Origin: Flemingiibacterium sp045579105
Lineage (GTDB): Bacteria; Bacillota; Clostridia; Oscillospirales; CAG-272
Assembly: GCA_045579105.1 (NCBI GenBank)
Contig: JAZNLM010000063.1
Location: 1 to 5,023 of the forward strand
Reading direction: 5' to 3'
DNA: 5,023 bases
The position numbers and the translations under genes were made by a program. Positions 1 to 5,023 of this stretch are shown here, piece after piece (position 1 is the first letter of the stretch; the number at the start of each line of letters is the position of its first letter). The notes beneath the pieces are model-generated. The model ran no database searches. It saw only the letters and a list, made by a program, of their open reading frames with translations, and was not told the DNA's origin.

Positions 1-1
1 C

Positions 2-259
2 GGCGGACATATAAAAGCCGTAATGCCCGGCACAGGCGTTGCAGATTTTGTAGGTATTTTCAAAAAGCTTATTACTGACGGTTACTCCTGTGGCGTAATG
101 CTTGAAACACACTATCGTAAAAATGTTGAACTTACCGAGGAACAGTTAATGTTCCCGGGCGGAGCAGTTTTTTCAAACGGCGCTTATGAAGCAAGTGAGG
201 AAAGTATAGTAGCACTTAAAGAAATAATAAATAAGTCTTTGAAGGAGTTAAACGCATGA
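2..259 (+). CDS. Sugar-phosphate isomerase/epimerase-like TIM-barrel protein, C-terminal part (5' truncated by window edge)
   Basis: Only the last 85 residues are present; the frame is open to the left edge, so the true start lies upstream. The fragment begins GGHIKAVMPGTGVADF and continues through a helix to GYSCGVMLETH (visible residues 27-37). This matches the last strands of the xylose-isomerase-like / AP-endonuclease-2 TIM-barrel fold: an H-x-K strand, a PGxGxxDF loop, then a strand ending in E-T-H. In this family the final Glu (here E35) is normally a divalent-metal ligand. Such proteins are cytoplasmic isomerases, epimerases or keto-sugar lyases (IolE/IolI, tagatose-3-epimerase and relatives). 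The stop codon overlaps the start of the next gene (ATGA at 256-259), so the two are probably translationally coupled. The family call is fairly secure; the substrate is unknown. The in-frame ATG at 23 lies inside the conserved strand and is not a start. Confidence 0.8.
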   Translation, partial: GGHIKAVMPGTGVADFVGIFKKLITDGYSCGVMLETHYRKNVELTEEQLMFPGGAVFSNGAYEASEESIVALKEIINKSLKELNA

Positions 260-1323
260 AAAAGTTAAACGTAGCAATTATTGGACAGGGTCGTAGCGGT
301 CGCAACATTCACGGTGCATTTTTTAAAAGTGAACTTAATGAAAAATTTAATGTTGTAGCGGTTGTAGATGCTCTCGAAGAACGACGTATCCGTGCAAAAG
401 AAGAATGGTGTTGTGACGTTTATGCCGACTATTGTGAGCTTTTCGGCAGAACAGATATTGATATTGTTGTAAACAGCACATTCTCACATATGCACGCTAA
501 TATTACTATCGATCTCTTGGAGCATGGCTTTAACGTTGTTTGCGAAAAACCACTTGGTAAAAACTATGAAGAATGTGATCGTATTGTAAAGGCTTACGAA
601 AAGAGTGGTAAAATGCTTAACGTATTTCAACAATCACGCTTTGCGCCATATTACACCGAAATCTTAAAGATTATTGAAAGTGGTAAACTCGGTCGTCCCG
701 TTCAGTACAGTATTTCTTTTGCGGGATTTGCACGTCGTTGGGACTGGCAGACCTACCAAGGCTATAATGGTGGTGAGGTTAGAAATACCGGCCCACATCC
801 GCTTGACCAGGCGATCAATATCTTAGGATTCGACAGCGATATTACCGTGTTTTCAAAGCTTGACCGCGTTAATACCTTTGGTGATGCAGAAGATTATGCC
901 AAGATTATACTTACTGCACCCGGTAAACCTCTTATTGATATTGACCTTTCTAAGTGCAATGCATATGCCGGTCCAATATACGTTGTTCATTGTCAATATG
1001 GCTCACTTAAGGCCACAAAGAGTTCCATTGATTATAAATACTTTAATCCTGAAACTGCACCAAAACAAAAGCTTACAATAGAGCCACTCTTTGAAGAGAA
1101 TCGCACTCCGGCATATTGTGCTGAAACTCTTGATTGGACTGAGGAACATATTGATGTTGAAGGTACTGTTTTTACTGTTGGCGTCAAAAAATATTACGAT
1201 ATGATTTACGATTATCTTGTAAATGGTAAGGAAATGGAAATCACACCTTATCAAGTTCTTAAACAATTTCAAATCATTGACCAGATTCGCGCTCAGAATC
1301 CATTAGACACTATATCTATATAG
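256..1323 (+). CDS. Gfo/Idh/MocA family NAD(P)-dependent oxidoreductase (355 aa)
   Basis: Predicted cytoplasmic dehydrogenase or epimerase-type redox enzyme acting on a sugar, inositol or amino-sugar derivative. The N-terminal Rossmann domain (about residues 1-120) starts VAIIGQGRSG, a GxGxxG-like dinucleotide loop at 10-15, and the second strand ends VVAVVDA (acidic D38). The family motif EKPLG lies at 97-101, with K98 the usual catalytic/cofactor-contacting lysine. The C-terminal alpha/beta domain carries GGEVRNTGPHPLDQA at 172-186, corresponding to the family GGxxxDxGxHxxD motif, with H181 and D184 present but Asn177 where Asp is common. Length is normal for the family. The start is fixed by AAGGAG at 242-247, 8 nt upstream, and by the ATGA overlap with the preceding isomerase gene. 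A second Gfo/Idh/MocA gene follows after 19 bp. GH109 glycosidases share this fold, so a redox-assisted glycosidase role is possible but less likely. Confidence 0.9.
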   Translation: MKKLNVAIIGQGRSGRNIHGAFFKSELNEKFNVVAVVDALEERRIRAKEEWCCDVYADYCELFGRTDIDIVVNSTFSHMHANITIDLLEHGFNVVCEKPLGKNYEECDRIVKAYEKSGKMLNVFQQSRFAPYYTEILKIIESGKLGRPVQYSISFAGFARRWDWQTYQGYNGGEVRNTGPHPLDQAINILGFDSDITVFSKLDRVNTFGDAEDYAKIILTAPGKPLIDIDLSKCNAYAGPIYVVHCQYGSLKATKSSIDYKYFNPETAPKQKLTIEPLFEENRTPAYCAETLDWTEEHIDVEGTVFTVGVKKYYDMIYDYLVNGKEMEITPYQVLKQFQIIDQIRAQNPLDTISI

Positions 1324-1342
1324 TAAATATAAGGAGAAAAGT

Positions 1343-2200
1343 ATGAAAATTGCAATTCTTGGTGTGGAAAATTCGCATGCAGATGCTTTTGGCCAATTGG
1401 TAAAAGAAAACCCAAAATATACGGATATTGAAATTGTGGGTATTTACAGTGAAGAAAAAGAGGCTGTACAACGTATTCTAGATGCAGGCTATGCTACCTA
1501 TGCCGCAAAAAGTCCGGACGAATTTTTGGGCAAGGTTGACGGTGTTGTCGTAACCGCTCGTCATGGTAATAATCACCATAAATACGCTATGCCTTACGTA
1601 AAAGCAGGTATACCTTGCTTTATTGATAAGCCATTTTGCGCAGATCTAAATCTTGCAAAGGAACTGGCTGACGCTGCAAAGGAAAACGGTGTGCTTTTGT
1701 GCGGAGGTTCTTGTCTGAAGTTTATTGACGAGATAAAGTCACTTACTCGTATAGCTAATAAGAAAAAGGTTGTAAGCGGTTCTATATGCTGTCCTATTAA
1801 TATGGATAATCCATATGGTGGTTTCTGGTTCTATACTCAGCACCTTATTGAAATGCTTACTACAATTTACGGCCGCAATGTGAAATCTGTGATAGCTTAT
1901 TGTCCTAATGAAAAGGAGAACCGTCTTACTGTTATATTTAATTTTGGTGAGTTTGATGTTTGCGGTTTTTATACAAGCTCTTATCGTTATTCGGCAACTC
2001 TGTGTACTGCTGATAACCAAATCTATACTGCTTTTTGCGACGATGTTGCATATACATACATTAACGAGTTCGATGAGTTTGTTGAAATGGTTAAAGACGG
2101 TGTTATGCATGACAGTTATGACGACCTTGTATATCCTGTAAAAATACTTGATGCCATCAAGCGTTCATATACTGAACAAAAGGAAATTGAAATAAAATGA
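1343..2200 (+). CDS. Short Gfo/Idh/MocA-type oxidoreductase (285 aa)
   Basis: A second, divergent member of the Gfo/Idh/MocA fold. It begins MKIAILGVENSHADAF, where the usual glycine-rich GxGxxG loop is replaced by G-V-E-N-S-H (residues 7-12). The Rossmann domain still shows a strand ending IVGIYS (31-36) and, at 92-98, CFIDKPF, the DKP variant of the EKP motif with K96. The C-terminal domain has YTQHLIEML at 164-172, placing H167 and E170 where the family has HxxD. At 285 aa it is shorter than the usual 330-390, with a reduced C-terminal sheet. The RBS AAGGAG (1331-1336) sits 6 nt before ATG, giving a clear start. The stop overlaps the start of the nagA-like gene (ATGA, 2197-2200). Sitting beside a full-length paralogue, it probably catalyses a second redox step or partners the first. 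The Lys/His pair is retained, so I regard it as probably active; substrate unknown. Confidence 0.82.
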   Translation: MKIAILGVENSHADAFGQLVKENPKYTDIEIVGIYSEEKEAVQRILDAGYATYAAKSPDEFLGKVDGVVVTARHGNNHHKYAMPYVKAGIPCFIDKPFCADLNLAKELADAAKENGVLLCGGSCLKFIDEIKSLTRIANKKKVVSGSICCPINMDNPYGGFWFYTQHLIEMLTTIYGRNVKSVIAYCPNEKENRLTVIFNFGEFDVCGFYTSSYRYSATLCTADNQIYTAFCDDVAYTYINEFDEFVEMVKDGVMHDSYDDLVYPVKILDAIKRSYTEQKEIEIK

Positions 2201-3327
2201 AGATATTAACAAACGGGAAAATTATATCTGGCGGTAAGATTCTCGATGGTTACGATATTATTATCGAGAATAAAAAAATCGTAGATGTAAAGCTAAGTGC
2301 TAGTGTTAGTGGCAAAAAGATCGATCTTGGCGGCAATTATATTGCGCCCGGCTTTATAGAGCTGCACTGTCACGGTGGTGGCGGCTATGAATTTATTGAT
2401 GCTACACCCGAAAGTTTTAAAAAAGTGTGCGAAATACACGCGGCTCATGGTACACGCGTAATTTACCCAACCATTAGCGCTACCGACTATGATACCATGG
2501 TGCGAGTGCTTCAAACTGTACGTGAGGTAAAGGATTCTTGTGATTTGGAAATTCCCGGAATTCACTTAGAGGGACCTTATTTTGCGCTTGAAATGTGCGG
2601 AGGTCAGGCACCTGGTGTTGTGCGCGATATAGATCGTGACGAATACACCCGGCTTTTAGAGGAGTATAGTGATGTTATTGCGCGTTGGGACTATGCGCCC
2701 GAAATGGATAAGGACAACGCTTTTTTAAAGGATGTCACCTCTAAGGGAATATTAGCCGCAACTGCACATTCATCGGCAAAATTTGATGACGTTTTACGTG
2801 CATTCGAGGGTGGCAACCATCTTATAACACATCTTTATTCATGTACGTCAACGATTACTCGTCATCAAGGTTTCAGACACTTGGGTATTATCGAAAGCGC
2901 GTATCTGCTTGACGATTTGTACGTTGAGGCAATCGCTGATGGATGTCACTTGCCATCGGATTTATTAAGGCTTATAATAAAGCAAAAGGGAGCCGATCGA
3001 ATTTGTCTTATAACAGATGCGATAAGACCTGCTGGGATTGGAGAAGATGGCAAAGAATATACCGACTGTCCCGTGCCGTTTATTGTTGAAGATGGTGTTG
3101 CAAAGCTACTAGACCGCAGCGCATTCGCAGGCAGTATTGCAACAAGTGATATACTGCTCAAAAACGCTGTCAAAACAGGTTGCAGTATTGTCGATGCCGT
3201 AAAAATGATGACCGAAACCCCTGCAAAAGTAATGGGCCTTGACACAAAAGGCAAAATTGCAGCAGGTTTTGATGCACAGTTTACCGTGTTTGATAAAAAT
3301 TTAGATATTGTTAATATCGCAATATAA
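2197..3327 (+). CDS. nagA: NagA-type N-acetyl-amino-sugar (phosphate) deacetylase, amidohydrolase superfamily
   Basis: Predicted cytoplasmic metal-dependent deacetylase; NagA itself converts N-acetylglucosamine-6-phosphate to glucosamine-6-phosphate and acetate. All amidohydrolase landmarks are visible: PGFIELHCHGGGG at 51-63 (H57, H59), GIHLEGPY at 121-128 (metal ligand E125), TAHSSA at 189-194 (H191), ITHLY at 210-214 (H212), ADGCHL at 247-252 (H251), and LITDA at 271-275 with catalytic D274. The C-terminus has FAGSIATSDI (310-319) and TPAKVMGL...GKIAAGFDAQFTVFD (341-366). Length, 376 aa, is typical. The loop after H212 reads S-C-T-S instead of the canonical N-A-M that helps bind the sugar phosphate, so the natural substrate may differ from GlcNAc-6-P. 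The start overlaps the previous stop (ATGA); a modest AGGA lies about 12 nt upstream, suggesting coupled translation. No nagB is visible here. The symbol denotes family, not proven substrate. Confidence 0.87.
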   Translation: MKILTNGKIISGGKILDGYDIIIENKKIVDVKLSASVSGKKIDLGGNYIAPGFIELHCHGGGGYEFIDATPESFKKVCEIHAAHGTRVIYPTISATDYDTMVRVLQTVREVKDSCDLEIPGIHLEGPYFALEMCGGQAPGVVRDIDRDEYTRLLEEYSDVIARWDYAPEMDKDNAFLKDVTSKGILAATAHSSAKFDDVLRAFEGGNHLITHLYSCTSTITRHQGFRHLGIIESAYLLDDLYVEAIADGCHLPSDLLRLIIKQKGADRICLITDAIRPAGIGEDGKEYTDCPVPFIVEDGVAKLLDRSAFAGSIATSDILLKNAVKTGCSIVDAVKMMTETPAKVMGLDTKGKIAAGFDAQFTVFDKNLDIVNIAI

Positions 3328-3328
3328 T
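3300..3328 (+). promoter_or_regulatory. Possible sigma-70-type promoter at the end of the nagA-like gene
   Basis: A perfect TATAAT (3323-3328) lies over the stop codon of the nagA-like gene, with TTTAGA (3300-3305, 4 of 6 matches to TTGACA) 17 bp upstream. Transcription would begin around 3335 and cover the small CxxC gene and the propeller gene. The region is AT-rich, so a chance match is quite possible. It would explain separate expression of the downstream pair. Confidence 0.3.
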
Positions 3329-3443
3329 AATCACTGGTAAAATAGCAGTTATGATTGAACTAACTTACAAGGGTTCCATTACCCAGAGTCGAACTAACGA
3401 ATTAAAATTGAAAATGCATTGTTCGTCTTTTATGGGAGAAAAA
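3328..3443. other. Junction region with 8-bp direct repeat GAACTAAC
   Basis: This gap between the low-GC operon and the higher-GC downstream pair has no convincing gene. An in-frame extension from an ATG at 3351 exists but has no RBS and looks non-coding. The octamer GAACTAAC occurs at 3357-3364 and again at 3391-3398, flanking 26 bp that include a small GGGT/ACCC hairpin (3371-3384). The repeat could be an old insertion or recombination scar, or chance. No T-run terminator for the upstream operon is visible here. Confidence 0.35.
3434..3438 (+). promoter_or_regulatory. Ribosome binding site deciding the start of the small CxxC gene
   Basis: GGGAG lies 5 nt before the ATG at 3444 and is the only good Shine-Dalgarno sequence in the region. 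It favours 3444 over the in-frame ATGs at 3351 and 3432, neither of which has an RBS. Confidence 0.7.
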
Positions 3444-3773
3444 ATGGCTTGCTGTGAAAAAGAAGATTTTGAAACGATAAAAGAATACGATCCGATGCCG
3501 AAAAATCGGGACGGAAGTATTCGGTGGTTCTTGTTCCGTTGGGATGACGGGAAGGACGGCGCACGACGATTGGTGCGATGCAAAATCTGCGGCGCGTTCT
3601 ATTTGGTTCAGTCCTATCATTTGCATAGATTTTCCGAGCTGAGAGAGACTTTGTTCGAGGACTTTTACTCCGTGAAAGACGAGCGGGAGGCAGACTCGGT
3701 CAACAGAACCTATACGGGTGTACGGCTGGAGCAAAGCAGAAAGCCCGATTTTCAATTACAGCATAAGAAATAA
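3444..3773 (+). CDS. Hypothetical 109-aa protein with CxxC knuckle
   Basis: Not assigned to a characterised family. The protein is small, charged and probably cytoplasmic, with no signal peptide or membrane segment. Its core is RRLVRCKICGAFYLVQ (41-56), giving one C46-x-x-C49 pair of the kind seen in zinc ribbons, followed by an acidic aromatic stretch FEDFYSVKDEREADSVNRTY (71-90). The N-terminus has C3-C4. A pattern of 'RCKxCGAxxLxQ ... EDYxxVxxxxEADxxN' is, from memory, shared by uncharacterised clostridial proteins; that is recollection, not a search result. Only one CxxC is present, so a metal site would need the adjacent Cys/His (C3, C4, H59, H61) or dimerisation. The start at 3444 is chosen for its GGGAG RBS. 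The gene is 31 bp upstream of the propeller gene, on the same strand and of similar high GC, so the two are probably co-transcribed. Function unknown. Confidence 0.7.
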   Translation: MACCEKEDFETIKEYDPMPKNRDGSIRWFLFRWDDGKDGARRLVRCKICGAFYLVQSYHLHRFSELRETLFEDFYSVKDEREADSVNRTYTGVRLEQSRKPDFQLQHKK

Positions 3774-3790
3774 GCAAGCGGTTTCAACGG

Positions 3791-3798
3791 AAGGGGAG
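3791..3798 (+). promoter_or_regulatory. Ribosome binding site deciding the start of the propeller gene
   Basis: AAGGGGAG ends 6 nt before the ATG at 3805. This fixes the start there rather than at the in-frame ATG at 3718, which lies inside the preceding gene and has no RBS. Confidence 0.8.
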
Positions 3799-3804
3799 TT
3801 TTGT

Positions 3805-4929
3805 ATGAGCTTTTTAAGAACGCATCGTTTTGTTGTGGGAGAGGATGCCGAAACGCAATTCAAGCGAGCGGAGGGGATCCGCCAGGACGGGACTATGGCG
3901 ATGTACAGGGATACGGACGGACGTTTGTTTGCTATTGCAGGTCACACGAATTCCGGACACGTTGCAATGTTTTCCGGGCAAACCCAGGAGGATCTCAAGG
4001 AGCTGTATCCCATTGATCTGTGCTTTGGAGACGGACATGCAAGTTACGCCTTCTCGGGGATCCGTTATCCCGAGGGGATCAAGCCCCGTGGCTGTATTTG
4101 GCCTTTCGGTCTTTATATTTGTCCCGCGACCCATCGCTTTTTCTGCTTTTTCCATAACGAAACTGCTTGGAAAGGGCGGGGAAGCGGTTACGATGCCTTT
4201 GGTTACTGTACCAAGCCCGCTTTCGATTCTGATTTCAGACACGTTGGTTTGATGCACTCCGATGACGAGGGCAGAAGCTGGGTGTTTGACCGCTGGGTAC
4301 TGACTGCGGAAACGGTCTGCTTCACTGAGGCTTTTAATCCGGAAGGGGACGGAAAGCTGGGTCAGCCTATGGGTGCAATTTCATTCGGCAGCGGAGATTT
4401 TTCGATCTACGTGGAGCCGGAGGGGGAGTACATCTATCTGTTTTACAATATGATCAAGGCGGATACGGAGAAGCGGTGCTGGACGAACTGCGATATTTAC
4501 GTTGCTCGAACGAGAAAGCGCTCTGACGGGGTTATGGGGGACTTTGTCAAATTTTACGACGGAGCCTTCTGTGAAGCGGGAAATCTCGGTAAGGAAACGC
4601 CGGTTGCCTTGGGCGGATGGCATCCCAAGGTGGTGTATCTGAAAAAGTATAAAAAGTTTTTGATGTCCTCCTCCCACACCCACCCGAAGCCCAACGGCGG
4701 TATGGTGCATCCCATCATGGAACTGCGCGAAAGCGACGATCTGATCCACTGGAGCGAACCGATCCGTCTGTCCCGAGGCGGCGAGGATTTCGGCGGACAT
4801 TACGCGGGATTCTATTCCTGCGGCGATGCTGGGCAGCCCTTCGTCATTGACGAAGATACCCTTGTCGTTCTCCGAAACGGAAACGGCACCGACGTAACGC
4901 GGTGCTACGTAAAAATTGAAGAACTCTGA
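3805..4929 (+). CDS. Beta-propeller protein, glycoside hydrolase/sialidase-like (374 aa)
   Basis: Predicted beta-propeller of the kind found in GH32/GH43/GH117-type hydrolases and sialidases, acting on oligosaccharides if catalytic. Repeated blade-like strands are visible: GRLFAIAGHT (39-48), ATHRFFCFFHNET (108-120), GEYIYLFYNMI (207-217), WHPKVVYLKKYKKFLM (272-287) and DTLVVLRNGNG (351-361). An Asp-box, S152-D-D-E-G-R-S-W159, matches SxDxGxxW. The phrase SDDLIHWSEPIRL (310-322) is typical of GH32/GH43 blades. I could not assign the catalytic acid residues with confidence, so the family number stays open. There is no N-terminal signal peptide (MSFLRTHRFVV is not hydrophobic enough), implying an intracellular protein acting on imported oligosaccharides. 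The gene is strongly GC-rich compared with the upstream operon, which suggests separate ancestry. It follows the CxxC gene by 31 bp and is closed by two terminators. Confidence 0.65.
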   Translation: MSFLRTHRFVVGEDAETQFKRAEGIRQDGTMAMYRDTDGRLFAIAGHTNSGHVAMFSGQTQEDLKELYPIDLCFGDGHASYAFSGIRYPEGIKPRGCIWPFGLYICPATHRFFCFFHNETAWKGRGSGYDAFGYCTKPAFDSDFRHVGLMHSDDEGRSWVFDRWVLTAETVCFTEAFNPEGDGKLGQPMGAISFGSGDFSIYVEPEGEYIYLFYNMIKADTEKRCWTNCDIYVARTRKRSDGVMGDFVKFYDGAFCEAGNLGKETPVALGGWHPKVVYLKKYKKFLMSSSHTHPKPNGGMVHPIMELRESDDLIHWSEPIRLSRGGEDFGGHYAGFYSCGDAGQPFVIDEDTLVVLRNGNGTDVTRCYVKIEEL

Positions 4930-4953
4930 AAAGCGATCTTTGCGATCCCTTTT
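4929..4953 (+). terminator. Imperfect terminator-like hairpin directly after the propeller gene
   Basis: AAAAG-C-GATC (4929-4938) pairs with GATC-C-CTTTT (4944-4953) around the 5-nt loop TTTGC, with a single C/C mismatch. The T-run is in the right arm. The left arm begins on the last base of the stop codon. It is weaker than the hairpin that follows and may act with it. Confidence 0.45.
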
Positions 4954-4962
4954 AAAAATGCA

Positions 4963-4990
4963 AAAAAAGACTTCGGAAGAAGTCTTTTTT
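4963..4990. terminator. Strong, probably bidirectional intrinsic terminator
   Basis: AAAAAAGACTTC (4963-4974) is perfectly complementary to GAAGTCTTTTTT (4979-4990) with a GGAA tetraloop. The U-run lies on the right arm for + transcripts, and the A-run on the left gives a U-run for - transcripts. It ends the propeller transcript. Confidence 0.9.
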
Positions 4991-4993
4991 GCT

Positions 4994-5023
4994 TGTCAAG
5001 TTGACGATGAGTGGTACAAAAAT
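4994..5023. other. Right-edge segment: GTCAA-G-TTGAC palindrome and possible IS end or -35 element
   Basis: GTCAA-G-TTGAC (4995-5005) is a perfect 11-bp palindrome overlapping TTGACG (5001-5006), which could be a -35 element whose -10 would fall beyond the window. The sequence TGTCAAG (4994-5000) followed by GTGGTACAAAAAT (5011-5023) also resembles what I recall of IS21-type insertion-sequence ends, which carry GTGGTACA-like repeats. Only 30 bases are visible, so none of these readings is secure. Confidence 0.2.

Noticed and set aside
246..271. 9-bp direct repeat AGTTAAACG at 246-254 and 263-271, around the start of the first oxidoreductase gene
   Set aside because: Both copies sit in coding/RBS sequence with AT-rich composition; there is no third copy and no symmetry, so chance is the simplest explanation.
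1739..2110. Antisense open frame within the short oxidoreductase gene
   Set aside because: It has no RBS or recognisable domain and lies wholly inside a confidently called gene.
3304..3318. Hairpin GATATT-GTT-AATATC at the end of the nagA-like gene as an operon terminator
   Set aside because: The stem is only A/T-rich with one G/C pair, no T-run follows, and it lies within the coding region.
3368..3400. tRNA-like T-loop on the - strand (GTTCGACTC) at the composition junction, as a possible tRNA-derived att site
   Set aside because: The flanking 5-nt arms do not pair and no acceptor stem or anticodon arm is present.
3351..3443. Longer version of the small CxxC gene starting at 3351 (31 extra residues)
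   Set aside because: There is no RBS at 3351, the added residues look like translated non-coding DNA, and the ATG at 3444 has a good GGGAG at 5 nt.
3718..3804. Longer version of the propeller gene starting at 3718
   Set aside because: It would overlap the preceding gene by 56 bp in another frame without an RBS; ATG 3805 has AAGGGGAG 6 nt upstream.
4381..4800. Long antisense open frame inside the propeller gene (also 3814-4257)
   Set aside because: These are shadows of a GC-rich coding gene: no RBS, no recognisable motif, and the + strand frame explains the sequence.

Overview
The window reads as a carbohydrate-catabolism region of a Firmicutes (Clostridia-type, probably gut) genome. This assignment is an inference. 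It rests on strong AAGGAG-type Shine-Dalgarno sites, ATGA stop/start overlaps, tight one-directional gene packing, and a small CxxC protein that resembles hypothetical proteins I recall from clostridia and ruminococci. All six supported genes are on the + strand, and no RNA gene or CRISPR array was seen.

Positions 2-3327 form a compact four-gene operon. It holds the 3' end of a sugar-phosphate isomerase/epimerase-like TIM-barrel gene (cut by the window edge), a 355-aa Gfo/Idh/MocA oxidoreductase, a second and shorter 285-aa Gfo/Idh/MocA-type oxidoreductase, and a 376-aa NagA-type amidohydrolase. Genes 1/2 and 3/4 overlap by ATGA, and genes 2/3 are 19 bp apart with a good RBS. The set suggests a cytoplasmic route that oxidises, isomerises and deacetylates an N-acetylated amino sugar or derivative. 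The exact substrate cannot be read from the sequence.

Positions 3328-3443 are a gene-poor junction. It has an 8-bp direct repeat and no convincing terminator. A possible promoter (TATAAT at 3323-3328) lies across the end of the nagA-like gene.

Positions 3444-4929 carry two genes of visibly higher GC than the operon: a 109-aa protein with a CxxC zinc-knuckle-like motif (unknown function) and a 374-aa beta-propeller protein resembling glycoside hydrolases or sialidases, with one Asp-box and no signal peptide. The composition change suggests that this pair has a different history from the operon.

Positions 4929-4990 hold two tandem terminator hairpins, the second nearly perfect and probably bidirectional. 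The last 30 bases contain a small palindrome and a sequence that could begin a new promoter or an insertion-sequence end, but the window stops before this can be decided.
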